In this document: in pieces, positions 25,734 through 33,851 of the stretch | Layout: the number at the start of each line of letters is the position of its first letter | Position numbering within the stretch: position 1 is the first letter of the stretch | Source of the DNA: Brachyspira sp. CAG:484 | GTDB lineage: Bacteria > Cyanobacteriota > Vampirovibrionia > Gastranaerophilales > Gastranaerophilaceae | DNA: 64,000 bases | Direction of reading: 5' to 3' | Assembly: GCA_000431315.1 (NCBI GenBank) | Contig: HF989736.1 | Span: forward strand, 53,874-117,873 | The notes under the pieces: generated by a model | Seen by the model: only the letters and a program-made list of their open reading frames with translations | What the model was told of the DNA's origin: nothing | Databases searched by the model: none | Position numbers and translations under genes: made by a program

Positions 25734-25763
25734 TTGACAATTGAACAACTATTAAACTATAAT
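25734..25763 (+). promoter_or_regulatory. arsR-type promoter, probably leaderless
   Basis: TTGACA (25734-25739), an 18-bp spacer and TATAAT (25758-25763), then 6 bases to the ATG at 25770. Operator 3 fills the spacer. Confidence 0.75.
25741..25756. promoter_or_regulatory. ArsR/SmtB-type operator 3 inside the promoter spacer
   Basis: TTGAACA-AC-TATTAAA is a weaker copy lying between the -35 and -10 boxes. A bound repressor there would block RNA polymerase, giving autoregulation. Confidence 0.65.
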
Positions 25764-25769
25764 AAGGTT

Positions 25770-26087
25770 ATGAGTGAAATTGTTACTAAATTAAAACCTT
25801 TACTTCCTGATACTACACTGTTATATGAATTATCAGATTTTTTCAAGATAATGGGCGATGGTACAAGAATACAACTTTTATGGGCTCTTGAGGAAAGTGA
25901 AATGTGTGTTAATGATTTAGCTTCACTTTTAAATATGACAAAATCTGCTGTGTCCCACCAGCTTAAGGTTTTACGGGTTGCTAAACTGGTTAAAGCCCAG
26001 AAGAAAGGCAAAAATGTTTATTATTCACTAAGTGATAACCATGTAAAGACTATTTTCCAGATGGCTCTTGAACATATATGTGAATAA
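25770..26087 (+). CDS. ArsR/SmtB-family metal-responsive repressor
   Basis: The start at 25770 is chosen because the promoter ends just before it; an in-frame ATG at 25683 lies inside operator 2. The 105-residue protein has a winged helix-turn-helix (about 20-85: MGDGTRIQLLWAL, then E-M-C-V-N-D-L-A, then MTKSAVSHQLKVLRVAKLV). The C-V-N-D-L near residue 45 matches the Cys-Val-x-Asp-Leu metal site of CadC/SmtB relatives, though the second Cys is not obvious. It would repress the divergent ATPase and itself until Zn or Cd binds. The stop is directly followed by the convergent acetyltransferase. Confidence 0.92.
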   Translation: MSEIVTKLKPLLPDTTLLYELSDFFKIMGDGTRIQLLWALEESEMCVNDLASLLNMTKSAVSHQLKVLRVAKLVKAQKKGKNVYYSLSDNHVKTIFQMALEHICE

Positions 26088-26681
26088 TTATTCTGTATAT
26101 TTTTTGTATTTAAATTTATCTTCCGGAGTAATCGGACGTATTACTTTGCAAGGATTTCCTGCGGCAATAACATTCGATGGAATATCTTTTGTGACAACGC
26201 TGCCGGCTCCGATAATGGAATTATCTCCTATGCTAACCCCGGGCATAACGCATACGTGTCCGCCAATCCAGACATTGTTACCTACTGTTATAGGGAAACC
26301 GTATTCAAGACCTGATATTCTGTCTTCCACATCTATTGCGTGTCCTGCTGTATAAAATCCGCAAAACGGTGCTATAAATACATTATCTCCAAATTTAACC
26401 TTCGCACAATCTAGAATTACTGAATTGTGATTCATATAAAAGTTTTCGCCGATTTCTATATTATATCCGTAATCGCAGTAAAAAGGCTGTTCTATCCAGT
26501 AGTCTTTACCGGTTTTTCCTATTATTTTTTTTAGCAGGTTTTTTCTCTTATCTGTTTCAGCAGGGGAAAGTTGATTATATTCATGGCAGAGGGTTTTTAC
26601 TTTAAGCCTGTCTTCTGCAAGCTCCTTTGCCTCAAATGGATTGTAAAGATACCCGGCAAGCATTTTTTCTTTTTCATTCAT
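26088..26681 (-). CDS. Maltose/galactoside-type sugar O-acetyltransferase
   Basis: This 197-residue left-handed beta-helix acetyltransferase is of the MAT/NodL group, which moves acetyl from acetyl-CoA to a sugar hydroxyl. An N-terminal Mac domain (M-L-A-G-Y-L-Y-N-P-F and L-C-H-E-Y-N-Q) is followed by hexapeptide repeats (I-E-I-G-E-N-F-Y-M-N-H-N, catalytic His in T-A-G-H-A-I-D, I-G-D-N-S-I-I-G-A-G-S-V-V-T-K-D). AAGGAG precedes the ATG. A clear paralogue lies at 52,671 beside the TPS transporter. Confidence 0.92.
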   Translation of the reverse strand: MNEKEKMLAGYLYNPFEAKELAEDRLKVKTLCHEYNQLSPAETDKRKNLLKKIIGKTGKDYWIEQPFYCDYGYNIEIGENFYMNHNSVILDCAKVKFGDNVFIAPFCGFYTAGHAIDVEDRISGLEYGFPITVGNNVWIGGHVCVMPGVSIGDNSIIGAGSVVTKDIPSNVIAAGNPCKVIRPITPEDKFKYKKYTE

Positions 26682-27215
26682 TTGAAAATCTCCTTATATA
26701 AAAGTTCTTTTATTATAATTAATCCCTTTTACTATCTCAATATGTAAATAAATGTAACAATTGCTACTGATGTAGTTTTTGGCAAAAAGATATTTTTTCT
26801 GTCAATTTTATGCAAAATTAATTAAAAACCTCTAAATTTAGAAAATAAATAAGCCAATTATGCGCAAAAATTTTACTATAACTGTAGTAAATTCTCTAAT
26901 AAGGTAGTTTTTCTAAAGATTGTGAGGGGATTGACGGATTTTAAAAAATAGTGTAGTCTATACACAATTAAAATTAATTAGTCTGTAAAGGGTTATATTT
27001 TGCAAAGATTAGAAACTCAAAAGAAACATTTTATCAGTTCGTTAAACAAGATTAGCTTATTCGTGATGCTAGTGTTGCGAGTGATGTTTAGTTTCAGGTT
27101 TGCAAGGTGTAATTTATAATAAGTGTTGTTCATACTATTAATTTTTAGAGCCTGCAGATCATTAAAAGGAGAAATGCAGGCTCTTTTTTATTGCCGGCAA
27201 GGGAAAGGAGGCCGA
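26682..27215. other. 534-bp gene-free region with leader RNA or small RNA signals
   Basis: No supportable protein gene was found. It holds a 12-bp palindrome TCTAAATTTAGA (26831-26842), an inverted repeat TTTACTA/TAGTAAA (26872-26891), a possible -35 TTGACG near 26931 with no good -10, and a strong terminator at 27147-27189. A short non-coding or leader RNA ending at the terminator, before the AAA+ gene, is likely. Confidence 0.4.
27147..27189 (+). terminator. Terminator or attenuator before the AAA+ gene
   Basis: A 10-bp stem (AGAGCCTGCA with TGCAGGCTCT) precedes six T. The 18-base loop contains AAAAGGAG followed by an ATG in frame with the AAA+ gene, so it could act as an attenuator. Confidence 0.75.
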
Positions 27216-28748
27216 ATGAAAATTTTACCGTTACAAACGTTTAACCCGTATCACCAAAGCAGTCAGCAGCAGAATGCTTATATTCAGAAAAGTTATGTTA
27301 AAAAATCTGCCCCCCCCCCCTTAATGTATAATACGATGGTTCTAAGGGATACGGGGTATAATAGTTTACTTCTCAACAAAAATAATCCGGTATTTAGGGG
27401 AGCTCTTGAAAAATCAGCACTTTCTCTAGCAAAGCAAATTCCGCTTGAGGACAGGCTTGCTGATGCTTTTTCTTTTATGAAACATGGTGACCTGATTATT
27501 ACAGGCAAAAATATAAAAGATTCCCAAAAAGCTATGATGGAATCTCTGGGAAAACTAAAGAATGTAATAAAAAGAGCCTTCTTTATTGAAGATGATAACT
27601 TCAATGGCACATTAGGATTTACTAAAAATGCTCTCAATGAAACAGAGGTTATTAACGCTAATCCGGGGAGGTTATTTCTTACTACAGACGGTAAAGAATA
27701 TTATTTAGACGCTCATGACAGTTATTATGTTATAAACGGTGACTCTTTAAAATATAACGGTAGTATTTTAAATATAAAACAAAAACCAAAGACTAATTTG
27801 AGTATGCACAGGCATATTTATGCAAAGGCCTTTGATTTTCAAAAAGAAGCCGATGAAATGATTGAAAAACAGAATAAAAAATCTCTGATGCAAATATTCC
27901 AGGAGAAGAAGCCTGCACATAAAGTAATGTTTAGTGATGTTGCCGGACAGGATGAAATTGTAAATGAATTGAAAGAAAGCATCTTATATCCGTTAAGAAT
28001 GCCGCGTGCTTATGAGAATATGGATTTAACTCATGGCTTTATACTGACAGGACCTCCCGGAACCGGAAAAACTTACATTGCAAATGCTTTAAGAAACGAA
28101 GCAGGAATGAAGGGAAGATACTTAAACGGACTTGAACTTGAGTCAAAGTGGGTTGGCGAATCTGAAAAGGGTTGGAGAGATTTGTTTGATGAAGCTGTAT
28201 CCAATCAGCCGTATCTTATATTTATTGATGAGTTTGATGCTGTTGCCCGTGCCAGAGGAGGTTCTGACCAATTCGGAGATAAAGTTGTAAACCAAATTTT
28301 AACTTTAATGACTGATATTGATGACAACAAACATGATGTATTTGTTCTCGCCGCAACAAATCATTTTGATGCTCTGGATCCTGCCATTATAAGATCCGGC
28401 AGATTTGGCAAGCATCTTCACTTTAAATTACCTGATTTAGATGCAACCAGAAAGATTTTTGATATTCATTCAAGAAATAAACCTTTAAGTGAAGATTTGT
28501 CAAAGGATGCTATAACTCAAAAAATGTTTGATCTTAAAGCTTCCGGTGCAGATATAAAACGTCTTATCAGTGACGCATACCTGAAAGGCTACAGACGTGC
28601 AGGTATTTTGGAAAAGCTTGATAAAAATGCTCTCTCTGATGCAGATCTTGATAATTTTAGAATTGTAGATGAAGATTTTGACAGTGCAATACAAGCTTTT
28701 GCCGAAGGACGTACTAAAAGGAAACCTATAGGCTTTAACCAGAAGTAG
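27216..28748 (+). CDS. AAA+ ATPase with phase-variable poly-C tract
   Basis: The start at 27216 has AAAGGAGG; in-frame ATGs further up overlap the terminator. The 510 residues have a polar N-terminus with an F-x-G motif (N-P-V-F-R-G-A-L-E-K, about residue 58), a helical region, and one AAA+ module of the FtsH/VPS4/CDC48 type (about 235-450). The module has Walker A G-P-P-G-T-G-K-T near 278, Walker B F-I-D-E-F-D-A near 336 and an R-S-G-R-F-G arginine-finger region. No protease domain or membrane helix is seen. An 11-C run at codons 32-35 could switch expression by slippage; it is in frame here. Confidence 0.85.
   Translation: MKILPLQTFNPYHQSSQQQNAYIQKSYVKKSAPPPLMYNTMVLRDTGYNSLLLNKNNPVFRGALEKSALSLAKQIPLEDRLADAFSFMKHGDLIITGKNIKDSQKAMMESLGKLKNVIKRAFFIEDDNFNGTLGFTKNALNETEVINANPGRLFLTTDGKEYYLDAHDSYYVINGDSLKYNGSILNIKQKPKTNLSMHRHIYAKAFDFQKEADEMIEKQNKKSLMQIFQEKKPAHKVMFSDVAGQDEIVNELKESILYPLRMPRAYENMDLTHGFILTGPPGTGKTYIANALRNEAGMKGRYLNGLELESKWVGESEKGWRDLFDEAVSNQPYLIFIDEFDAVARARGGSDQFGDKVVNQILTLMTDIDDNKHDVFVLAATNHFDALDPAIIRSGRFGKHLHFKLPDLDATRKIFDIHSRNKPLSEDLSKDAITQKMFDLKASGADIKRLISDAYLKGYRRAGILEKLDKNALSDADLDNFRIVDEDFDSAIQAFAEGRTKRKPIGFNQK
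27310..27320 (+). repeat. Homopolymeric C11 tract within the coding region
   Basis: Eleven C in a row in AT-rich DNA encode Ala-Pro-Pro-Pro. A gain or loss of one or two C would frameshift the AAA+ gene near residue 35. Confidence 0.9.
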
Positions 28749-28757
28749 AAACTTTAA

Positions 28758-28791
28758 AATACAGAGAACTAAAATTTCTCTGTATTTTTAT
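28758..28791. terminator. Bidirectional terminator
   Basis: An 11-bp stem (AATACAGAGAA with TTCTCTGTATT) is followed by a T run. It lies between the AAA+ gene and the convergent CDGSH gene and overlaps the latter's stop. Confidence 0.75.
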
Positions 28792-29473
28792 ATTCAGCCT
28801 TAAATTTAGATTTTGCGTGTTCTCCGTTACAGAAGGGTTTGTTTCCTGATTTACCACATCTGCATAATGTCTGGCGGTTTCTTATTTCGTAGCTTTTTCC
28901 GTATTCGCTTTCTATACGTATCCCGCCTCTCAGCCATATCGGACCGCTGATTTTTAATCCGGAATCTTCCAGAAGTGATATTGTTTTTTCATATTCTTTT
29001 TCAATAGCATTTCCTTCCTTATCAAGGATAACAAGTCGTCCTGAGGGGCATAGTTCAGCTTCTTTTATTGCCATTTCATCGTCTTCTTTTTCCCCGGAGC
29101 GTATTAAATTCCATATGGTTCCTTTAGCATCGCAAAACCTTGCAAACGCGCACAATTCTGTGTTATCTGACAATATAAAATCTGCTCCGCCAAATGTCAT
29201 TGATGTATTAGATGCTGGCTCAAATGTTGCGGTTTCAGTTCCATTAAAATTAATATCTGCGTGAGTGCCGTCACAAAACGGTGCATTTTTGGACTGTCCG
29301 CATCTGCAAAGTGCAGCAGGCTCGGAAGCACTTTCAAAAACTTTTCCGTCTGTATAACCGCAGCACACTCCGTTTTTATCTGTTAATATAATTTTTTCTG
29401 AAATTTTTTTTAGTCCGTAAACCAAATATGGTCCGTCTTTTGTTATTTTTATATAAATTTCTTTTTGTTCCAT
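28769..29473 (-). CDS. Double CDGSH iron-sulfur protein
   Basis: The start at 29473 (AGAGGG site) replaces a TTG at 29491. The 234 residues have two CDGSH (mitoNEET-type) 2Fe-2S motifs: CRCGQSKNAPFCDGTH near residue 60 and CRCGKSGNKPFCNGEH near residue 210. Each has three Cys and one His. Between them is a region with C-A-F-A-R-F-C and a later E-L-C-P-S-G-R-L, which resembles a divergent Fer4-type insert of multidomain CDGSH proteins. The role is electron transfer or Fe-S handling in the cytoplasm; no partner is seen nearby. Confidence 0.9.
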   Translation of the reverse strand: MEQKEIYIKITKDGPYLVYGLKKISEKIILTDKNGVCCGYTDGKVFESASEPAALCRCGQSKNAPFCDGTHADINFNGTETATFEPASNTSMTFGGADFILSDNTELCAFARFCDAKGTIWNLIRSGEKEDDEMAIKEAELCPSGRLVILDKEGNAIEKEYEKTISLLEDSGLKISGPIWLRGGIRIESEYGKSYEIRNRQTLCRCGKSGNKPFCNGEHAKSKFKAEYKNTEKF

Positions 29474-29646
29474 TTTAAACCCTCTTGTCAATAAATGATA
29501 AAATTTTTATATATAAATTCCTATTGGAAAATTGATTAGTTATTTTATAACCGTTGAGAATGTTTAGATGAAAACGCTGTCTTGCAGCGCTTTTTGTCAT
29601 AGTTTAAACTGTGAATGTTTAGATATAAATATAAAAAGGAGTTTTG

Positions 29647-30654
29647 ATGTCACAAATCGATATTTTTAAAGAAGCAGAAAAAGCCGCAAAACTTTTGAAG
29701 TTAAAGGCTGTTAACGGTAATCTGTCAAATCAGGCAGTTCAAAAACTTTCAAAACTGAAAGAATATCTTATAGATAAATATGACAATATTTCACGTGACA
29801 AGAACATTATATCCCAAGAACTAATAAAGAATATTTCGGATGTTGAAAATTCTGTATACAGATATGAAACATTAAGAAAAGCCGGATTAGCCAAAAATAG
29901 TAATCCTGAAAAGGGAAGAATTTTAAATTCAGCAGATAATATTCTGAATTACAGCAGTAATCTTTCATCAGATCCTGTGCTGCTTGAAGGTGCTGTGAGC
30001 AACGCAAAGTATGTATGGCATTCCTCAGATGGCTGCTGTGATGCCTGTAAGGCTCTGGATGGAACTGAATACGTTCTTAAGGAAGATATTCCGCAAAAAC
30101 CTCATCCAAACTGTAAGTGCACCGTAGAAATGATTAAGGATGATGCAAATGAACCTTGTAACTGTCATTCATTATATGAACGAATTGATAATATATCTAG
30201 TAATGTTGAAACTGTTATACCAGACTTAGAAGATATAAAAAATACCGTAAATGAGCTTCTTGTAATATGTGCAAATATGCCGGCTGCATCTATCGGCTAC
30301 CAGATACTCGACGAAATTAATATAGCGGAAGAAGCCTTTCATGATTTTCAGCGTAATAAGTCTGAAATGATTGCCTGGAAAGGTTTTGATAAATATTATC
30401 ACGCAAAAGCTAACTGTGAAGCCTCACGCAGAGGACTGAGCGGCGAAGCTGTAGCCTATCTTGCAAGCATAGGTAAGGAAATAGTTGATATTTATACAAA
30501 GACTAAATCTAAAAAACTTACATTTATAGAAGCAATTAAAGACTCTATAGAAGACTTACAGGCTGATTTTTACGGTATTGAACAGAGCCGTAATGAAGGC
30601 AGTTGTGGTATAAATGTTGAAAATGTCGGAAATATTATTAATAAATTTGAGTGA
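29647..30654 (+). CDS. Protein with phage Mu F / SPP1 gp7-like cysteine motif
   Basis: The start at 29647 has AAGGAG. The 335-residue protein has a helical N-terminal half, then WHSSDGCCDACKALDGTEY (about 123-141) and P-H-P-N-C-K-C (about 151-157). This is the end motif of phage minor head proteins (Mu gpF, SPP1 gp7), where four Cys likely bind metal. A second helical domain follows with H-A-K-A-N-C-E-A-S-R-R-G near 260. No terminase, portal or capsid gene is near, so this is a recruited or remnant domain. It is followed at 21 bases by a membrane-protein gene. Confidence 0.6.
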   Translation: MSQIDIFKEAEKAAKLLKLKAVNGNLSNQAVQKLSKLKEYLIDKYDNISRDKNIISQELIKNISDVENSVYRYETLRKAGLAKNSNPEKGRILNSADNILNYSSNLSSDPVLLEGAVSNAKYVWHSSDGCCDACKALDGTEYVLKEDIPQKPHPNCKCTVEMIKDDANEPCNCHSLYERIDNISSNVETVIPDLEDIKNTVNELLVICANMPAASIGYQILDEINIAEEAFHDFQRNKSEMIAWKGFDKYYHAKANCEASRRGLSGEAVAYLASIGKEIVDIYTKTKSKKLTFIEAIKDSIEDLQADFYGIEQSRNEGSCGINVENVGNIINKFE

Positions 30655-30675
30655 AAATATTTTATAATAATTGGT

Positions 30676-31095
30676 ATGAACACCTTTTTTAAATTTTTAT
30701 TAAAATTATTAAAAATATTTTTACTTATTATAATAATTCTTGCTGCATTAGGCGGTATACTTGCAGCTAGTATGCCCAAGAGCAGCCTGCAGGTGCAAAT
30801 TTTTATTTTGTATTCAGGATTTGCTGCACTAACAGCCTTTTTCTATATGTTTTTAGACTTAAAATTACACAATACCGTAATTTTTATCTTTATAATTGTC
30901 ATATATATGTTTATGATAGATTATCTGCCTGATGTGAAATATAATATGGACCTCGATACCTGCATTGATAATGGTATTTGTGCAGAAAATCTTGAGGTTA
31001 ATACTGAATACGGCAAAATTATTATAAATGCACAAACCTGTATTAAATACGGCTGGAGCTGGAATGAAGAGAAAATGTTTTGCGATTTACGCTGA
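30676..31095 (+). CDS. Membrane protein with C-terminal Cys-rich tail
   Basis: The 139 residues have two to three hydrophobic segments (about 6-30, 42-60 and 66-84) and a soluble C-terminal part with five Cys (C-I-D-N-G-I-C, Q-T-C and M-F-C) ending K-Y-G-W-S-W-N-E-E-K-M-F-C. It is outside or periplasmic if the Cys form disulfides. There is no ribosome site, and a TATAAT lies 7 bases before the ATG, so it may be leaderless although it also follows the preceding gene closely. The family is not recognised. Confidence 0.6.
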   Translation: MNTFFKFLLKLLKIFLLIIIILAALGGILAASMPKSSLQVQIFILYSGFAALTAFFYMFLDLKLHNTVIFIFIIVIYMFMIDYLPDVKYNMDLDTCIDNGICAENLEVNTEYGKIIINAQTCIKYGWSWNEEKMFCDLR

Positions 31096-31096
31096 T

Positions 31097-31981
31097 TTAT
31101 GAATACAGCAATATATTATTGAAATGCAATTCTTTCACAAGAGAAAGGACTTTTTTAATAAATTTCTTATAAGCTTCCCTGTCAGCTTCTCCGGAAAGAA
31201 TAATATCAGCTCTTGATATTGTCGGGTGAATATGGGTTTTAGCTTTGTTTGATGCGTTAGTGTAAACTTCATCTACTGAAGACCCAAGACTTCTTTCCGC
31301 AGCTCTCCTGTAGAACCTTTCTTTCTGCGCTTCCCGCGAAACATCAACATATACTTTAAAATCAAACGCATCTGCAACTTTCTCGGTTAACGTAAACAAT
31401 CCTTCTGAAATAATGATTTTGGAAGGAACAGCTTTTGTAACATTATCCTTTCTAATCGCAGTGCCTGACATATCATATTTGGGAAGGTAAACAATTTCTC
31501 CCTGCAAAAGTGATTTGATATGTTGTTTCATCAATTCTAATTCTAAAGCTTCAGGAACATCAAGGTCATAATGCTTTGCAAATTCTGCAAAACTGCCGGC
31601 TGCTTTAACCATATCAGATCTGTCATAGTAGTAATCATCAGTATTAATTCTTGTTATTGCATTTTCAACACAGTATTCTTCTGCAAAAACCTCTATTGTA
31701 TTAATAATATCAAGTGTAATAGTCGACTTACCGCTGGCAGTTTCACCTGCAATGCCTATTGCGCAGGCTCTTCCTTTATAGCCGGATAAAAACAATGCCA
31801 TCTTATGAATGGCACTGCTTGATACAAATTTAAATATAGAATCAGATGAATTCATTTCATCTGCAAAAATTTTATTAAGTCTTTTTTCAATTGATTGAAG
31901 AAAGATAAGATTACTGTTTCTTTTTGGCTGAAACGGAGCTTTTTGATGAGTTTTTAAGCTGTCTGTAATAGTATTTTGCAA
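31097..31981 (-). CDS. Uridine-kinase-like P-loop kinase
   Basis: The 294 residues appear to start at TTG (31981) with AAGGA 8 bases upstream; there is no ATG until residue 43. The P-loop is I-A-G-E-T-A-S-G-K-S-T (about 80-90). T-D-D-Y-Y-Y-D-R and P-K-Y-D-M-S-G-T-A-I-R follow, as in uridine kinase/phosphoribulokinase relatives, and a lid-like R-R-A-A-E-R is present. The N-terminal 70 residues are extra compared with short Udk proteins. The substrate may be uridine/cytidine or a related compound. Confidence 0.8.
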   Translation of the reverse strand: MQNTITDSLKTHQKAPFQPKRNSNLIFLQSIEKRLNKIFADEMNSSDSIFKFVSSSAIHKMALFLSGYKGRACAIGIAGETASGKSTITLDIINTIEVFAEEYCVENAITRINTDDYYYDRSDMVKAAGSFAEFAKHYDLDVPEALELELMKQHIKSLLQGEIVYLPKYDMSGTAIRKDNVTKAVPSKIIISEGLFTLTEKVADAFDFKVYVDVSREAQKERFYRRAAERSLGSSVDEVYTNASNKAKTHIHPTISRADIILSGEADREAYKKFIKKVLSLVKELHFNNILLYS

Positions 31982-32100
31982 TTTATAATTCCTTATTTAT
32001 TGCGTAACTTTTTTATAATTTTACTACAATAAACCATAAACATAACAAAATTTGTCTTAAATGTTAAAAAATGTTCAAAAATCTTTACACCCTGAAAAGT

Positions 32101-32424
32101 TTACAAAACCTCTCTTGTTGAAGCACCAATCCAGTCCAGATAATTTTTTGAACCTTCATCAATTTTAACAGAGATTACTTCAGGTGTATCATACGGATGC
32201 AGTTTCAGTATTTTAAATTTTAATTCTTCAAACAGGTTCTTTCTTGTTTTTATAAGCATTAAATACTCCTCATCTTCTGTAACTTCCTCATTCCAGAAGT
32301 ATATTGAAGAAATTTTGGGTATTATGTTAACACACGCAGCAAGTTTATCTTCAACTATAATACGTGATATTTCTTTTGCCTTAGTTAAATCGTCAATTGT
32401 ACAAAGCACAAGTATGTATTCCAT
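32101..32424 (-). CDS. cutA: CutA1 divalent-cation tolerance protein
   Basis: The 107-residue protein matches the small trimeric CutA1 family over its full length. It has an opening strand, D-K-L-A-A-C-V-N-I-I-P, I-S-S-I-Y-F-W-N-E-E-V, E-E-Y-L-M-L-I-K-T and H-P-Y-D-T-P-E-V-I. The family is linked to copper tolerance in E. coli, but the molecular role is unsettled. It is probably monocistronic, with AAAAGGAG before the ATG. Confidence 0.95.
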   Translation of the reverse strand: MEYILVLCTIDDLTKAKEISRIIVEDKLAACVNIIPKISSIYFWNEEVTEDEEYLMLIKTRKNLFEELKFKILKLHPYDTPEVISVKIDEGSKNYLDWIGASTREVL

Positions 32425-32515
32425 TAAAACTCCTTTTTCTTTTTTATTTTATCGAATGAAAAAAGTTTTTCAATCAGCTTATGATATGTTATTATTATTT
32501 TGAAAAGGGTTAAAA

Positions 32516-33106
32516 ATGAAAGAAAATCAGCTGGAAGATTACTGTACATATTTACATCTTATTACTAAAAAATTAAATCAGTATTTTACATCGCAAACTC
32601 CGTATATATTCTGTAAGAAAGGCTGTTCCAGGTGCTGCCGTAAGGGAGAGTATCCCTGTTCTGAATTGGAATTTGCATTCCTTAAGTTAGGATATGCTGC
32701 ACTTGACTTGCAGACGCAAAAGCAAATTGTTGCCAAGGTTTTGAAAATAAATGAGGAGAAACAAAATTATAAAGGTACCGTCTTTAATTATGAATGCCCG
32801 TTTCTGATAAATGACAGATGTTCGGTATATAATTACAGACCGCTTATTTGCAGAACTTTCGGGCTTCCGTATTATGATGAGGATAACAATATAAAAGTTC
32901 CCTTCTGCGTTTATGACGGGCTTAATTACAATCAGGTTTATGATATGGAAAGAAAAGCTATCTCGGTTGATATGTATAAAAAGACCGGTTATGAACAGGA
33001 ACCTCTTGCTTTTAACGTAAGTTTAAAGTTCCTTATCACAAAAGTAGGTGTCGAAACTATGGGTTTGGATTTTGGCGAGGAAAAAACAATTATAGATTGG
33101 ATGTGA
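32516..33106 (+). CDS. YkgJ-type cysteine-cluster protein
   Basis: The 196 residues carry the YkgJ/UPF0153 pattern: C-K-K-G-C-S-R-C-C (about 30-38) and later C-P-F-L-I-N-D-R-C-S-V-Y-N-Y-R-P-L-I-C-R-T-F. Eight or so Cys probably bind zinc or an Fe-S cluster. The function is unknown. It is the first gene of a four-gene plus-strand operon, with AAAAGGG before the ATG and 7 bases to the hydrolase gene. Confidence 0.88.
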   Translation: MKENQLEDYCTYLHLITKKLNQYFTSQTPYIFCKKGCSRCCRKGEYPCSELEFAFLKLGYAALDLQTQKQIVAKVLKINEEKQNYKGTVFNYECPFLINDRCSVYNYRPLICRTFGLPYYDEDNNIKVPFCVYDGLNYNQVYDMERKAISVDMYKKTGYEQEPLAFNVSLKFLITKVGVETMGLDFGEEKTIIDWM

Positions 33107-33113
33107 CTTGTGT

Positions 33114-33851
33114 ATGAAAGAACTTATTATCAAAACAGAAGATAATATTAAAATTGCTGTTAACCATTTTTCCAATAATTTTGATGAGGTTCTGATAATA
33201 TGTCCGGGCTGGTTTATGACAAAAGACAGCAAAGCCTTTATGAATATGGCCTTAGAATTTTCTAATTATATGGATGTTATTGTAATGGATTTTCGCGGGC
33301 ATGGTAAAAGTTCAGGGTTATATACTTTTATGAGTAAAGAAACTCTGGATTTGAAGGCTGTTGTTAAGTTTGCCAGAGATAAATATAAAAAAGTGTATCT
33401 TTTGGGATTTTCTCTTGGCGGAGGTCTTGTCATAATCCATTCCGCTGTAGAACAGAACGTTGATAAAGTTATTGCAGTTTCTGCTCCTGCTGACTTTTAT
33501 AAGATTGAAAATCATATGTGGCATCCTGATGCCTGGATACCAACTTTATTTAAAAAGTTTGAACCAAAACGATGGCTTTCAATCAGACCGGAATTATTTT
33601 TGCGAAAAAAGTTAAAACCTTTAGAACTTGCAGGCAAAATTACCTGCCCTGTTCTTTTTGCTGCCGGAGAAAAAGATCCTACTGTTTTTGCGTGGCATAC
33701 TAAATCCTTATTTGATAATGCTGTTTGTGATAAAAAGTTCCAGTTGTTTGAAGGCGGCAGACATGCAGAAGATTTGTTTATTGATGACAAAGAAAAATTT
33801 ATGACCGTCTGCCTTGATTGGCTGAATAAGAAAGTGTGTGCAAATGTTTGA
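33114..33851 (+). CDS. Alpha/beta hydrolase
   Basis: ATG at 33114 is preferred over an in-frame TTG at 33108. The 245-residue protein has an alpha/beta hydrolase fold with an intact triad: Ser in G-F-S-L-G-G (about 104), Asp in A-G-E-K-D-P-T (about 187), His in G-G-R-H-A-E-D (about 219). D-F-R-G-H-G-K-S-S-G follows the oxyanion region. There is no signal peptide, so it is cytoplasmic. The substrate is unknown, probably a small ester. Its 3' end overlaps the DUF4186 gene by 8 bases. Confidence 0.88.
   Translation: MKELIIKTEDNIKIAVNHFSNNFDEVLIICPGWFMTKDSKAFMNMALEFSNYMDVIVMDFRGHGKSSGLYTFMSKETLDLKAVVKFARDKYKKVYLLGFSLGGGLVIIHSAVEQNVDKVIAVSAPADFYKIENHMWHPDAWIPTLFKKFEPKRWLSIRPELFLRKKLKPLELAGKITCPVLFAAGEKDPTVFAWHTKSLFDNAVCDKKFQLFEGGRHAEDLFIDDKEKFMTVCLDWLNKKVCANV

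Noticed and set aside
29647..30654. Prophage or prophage remnant
   Set aside because: Only one protein shows a phage-head motif; no portal, terminase, capsid, integrase or att sites are seen.
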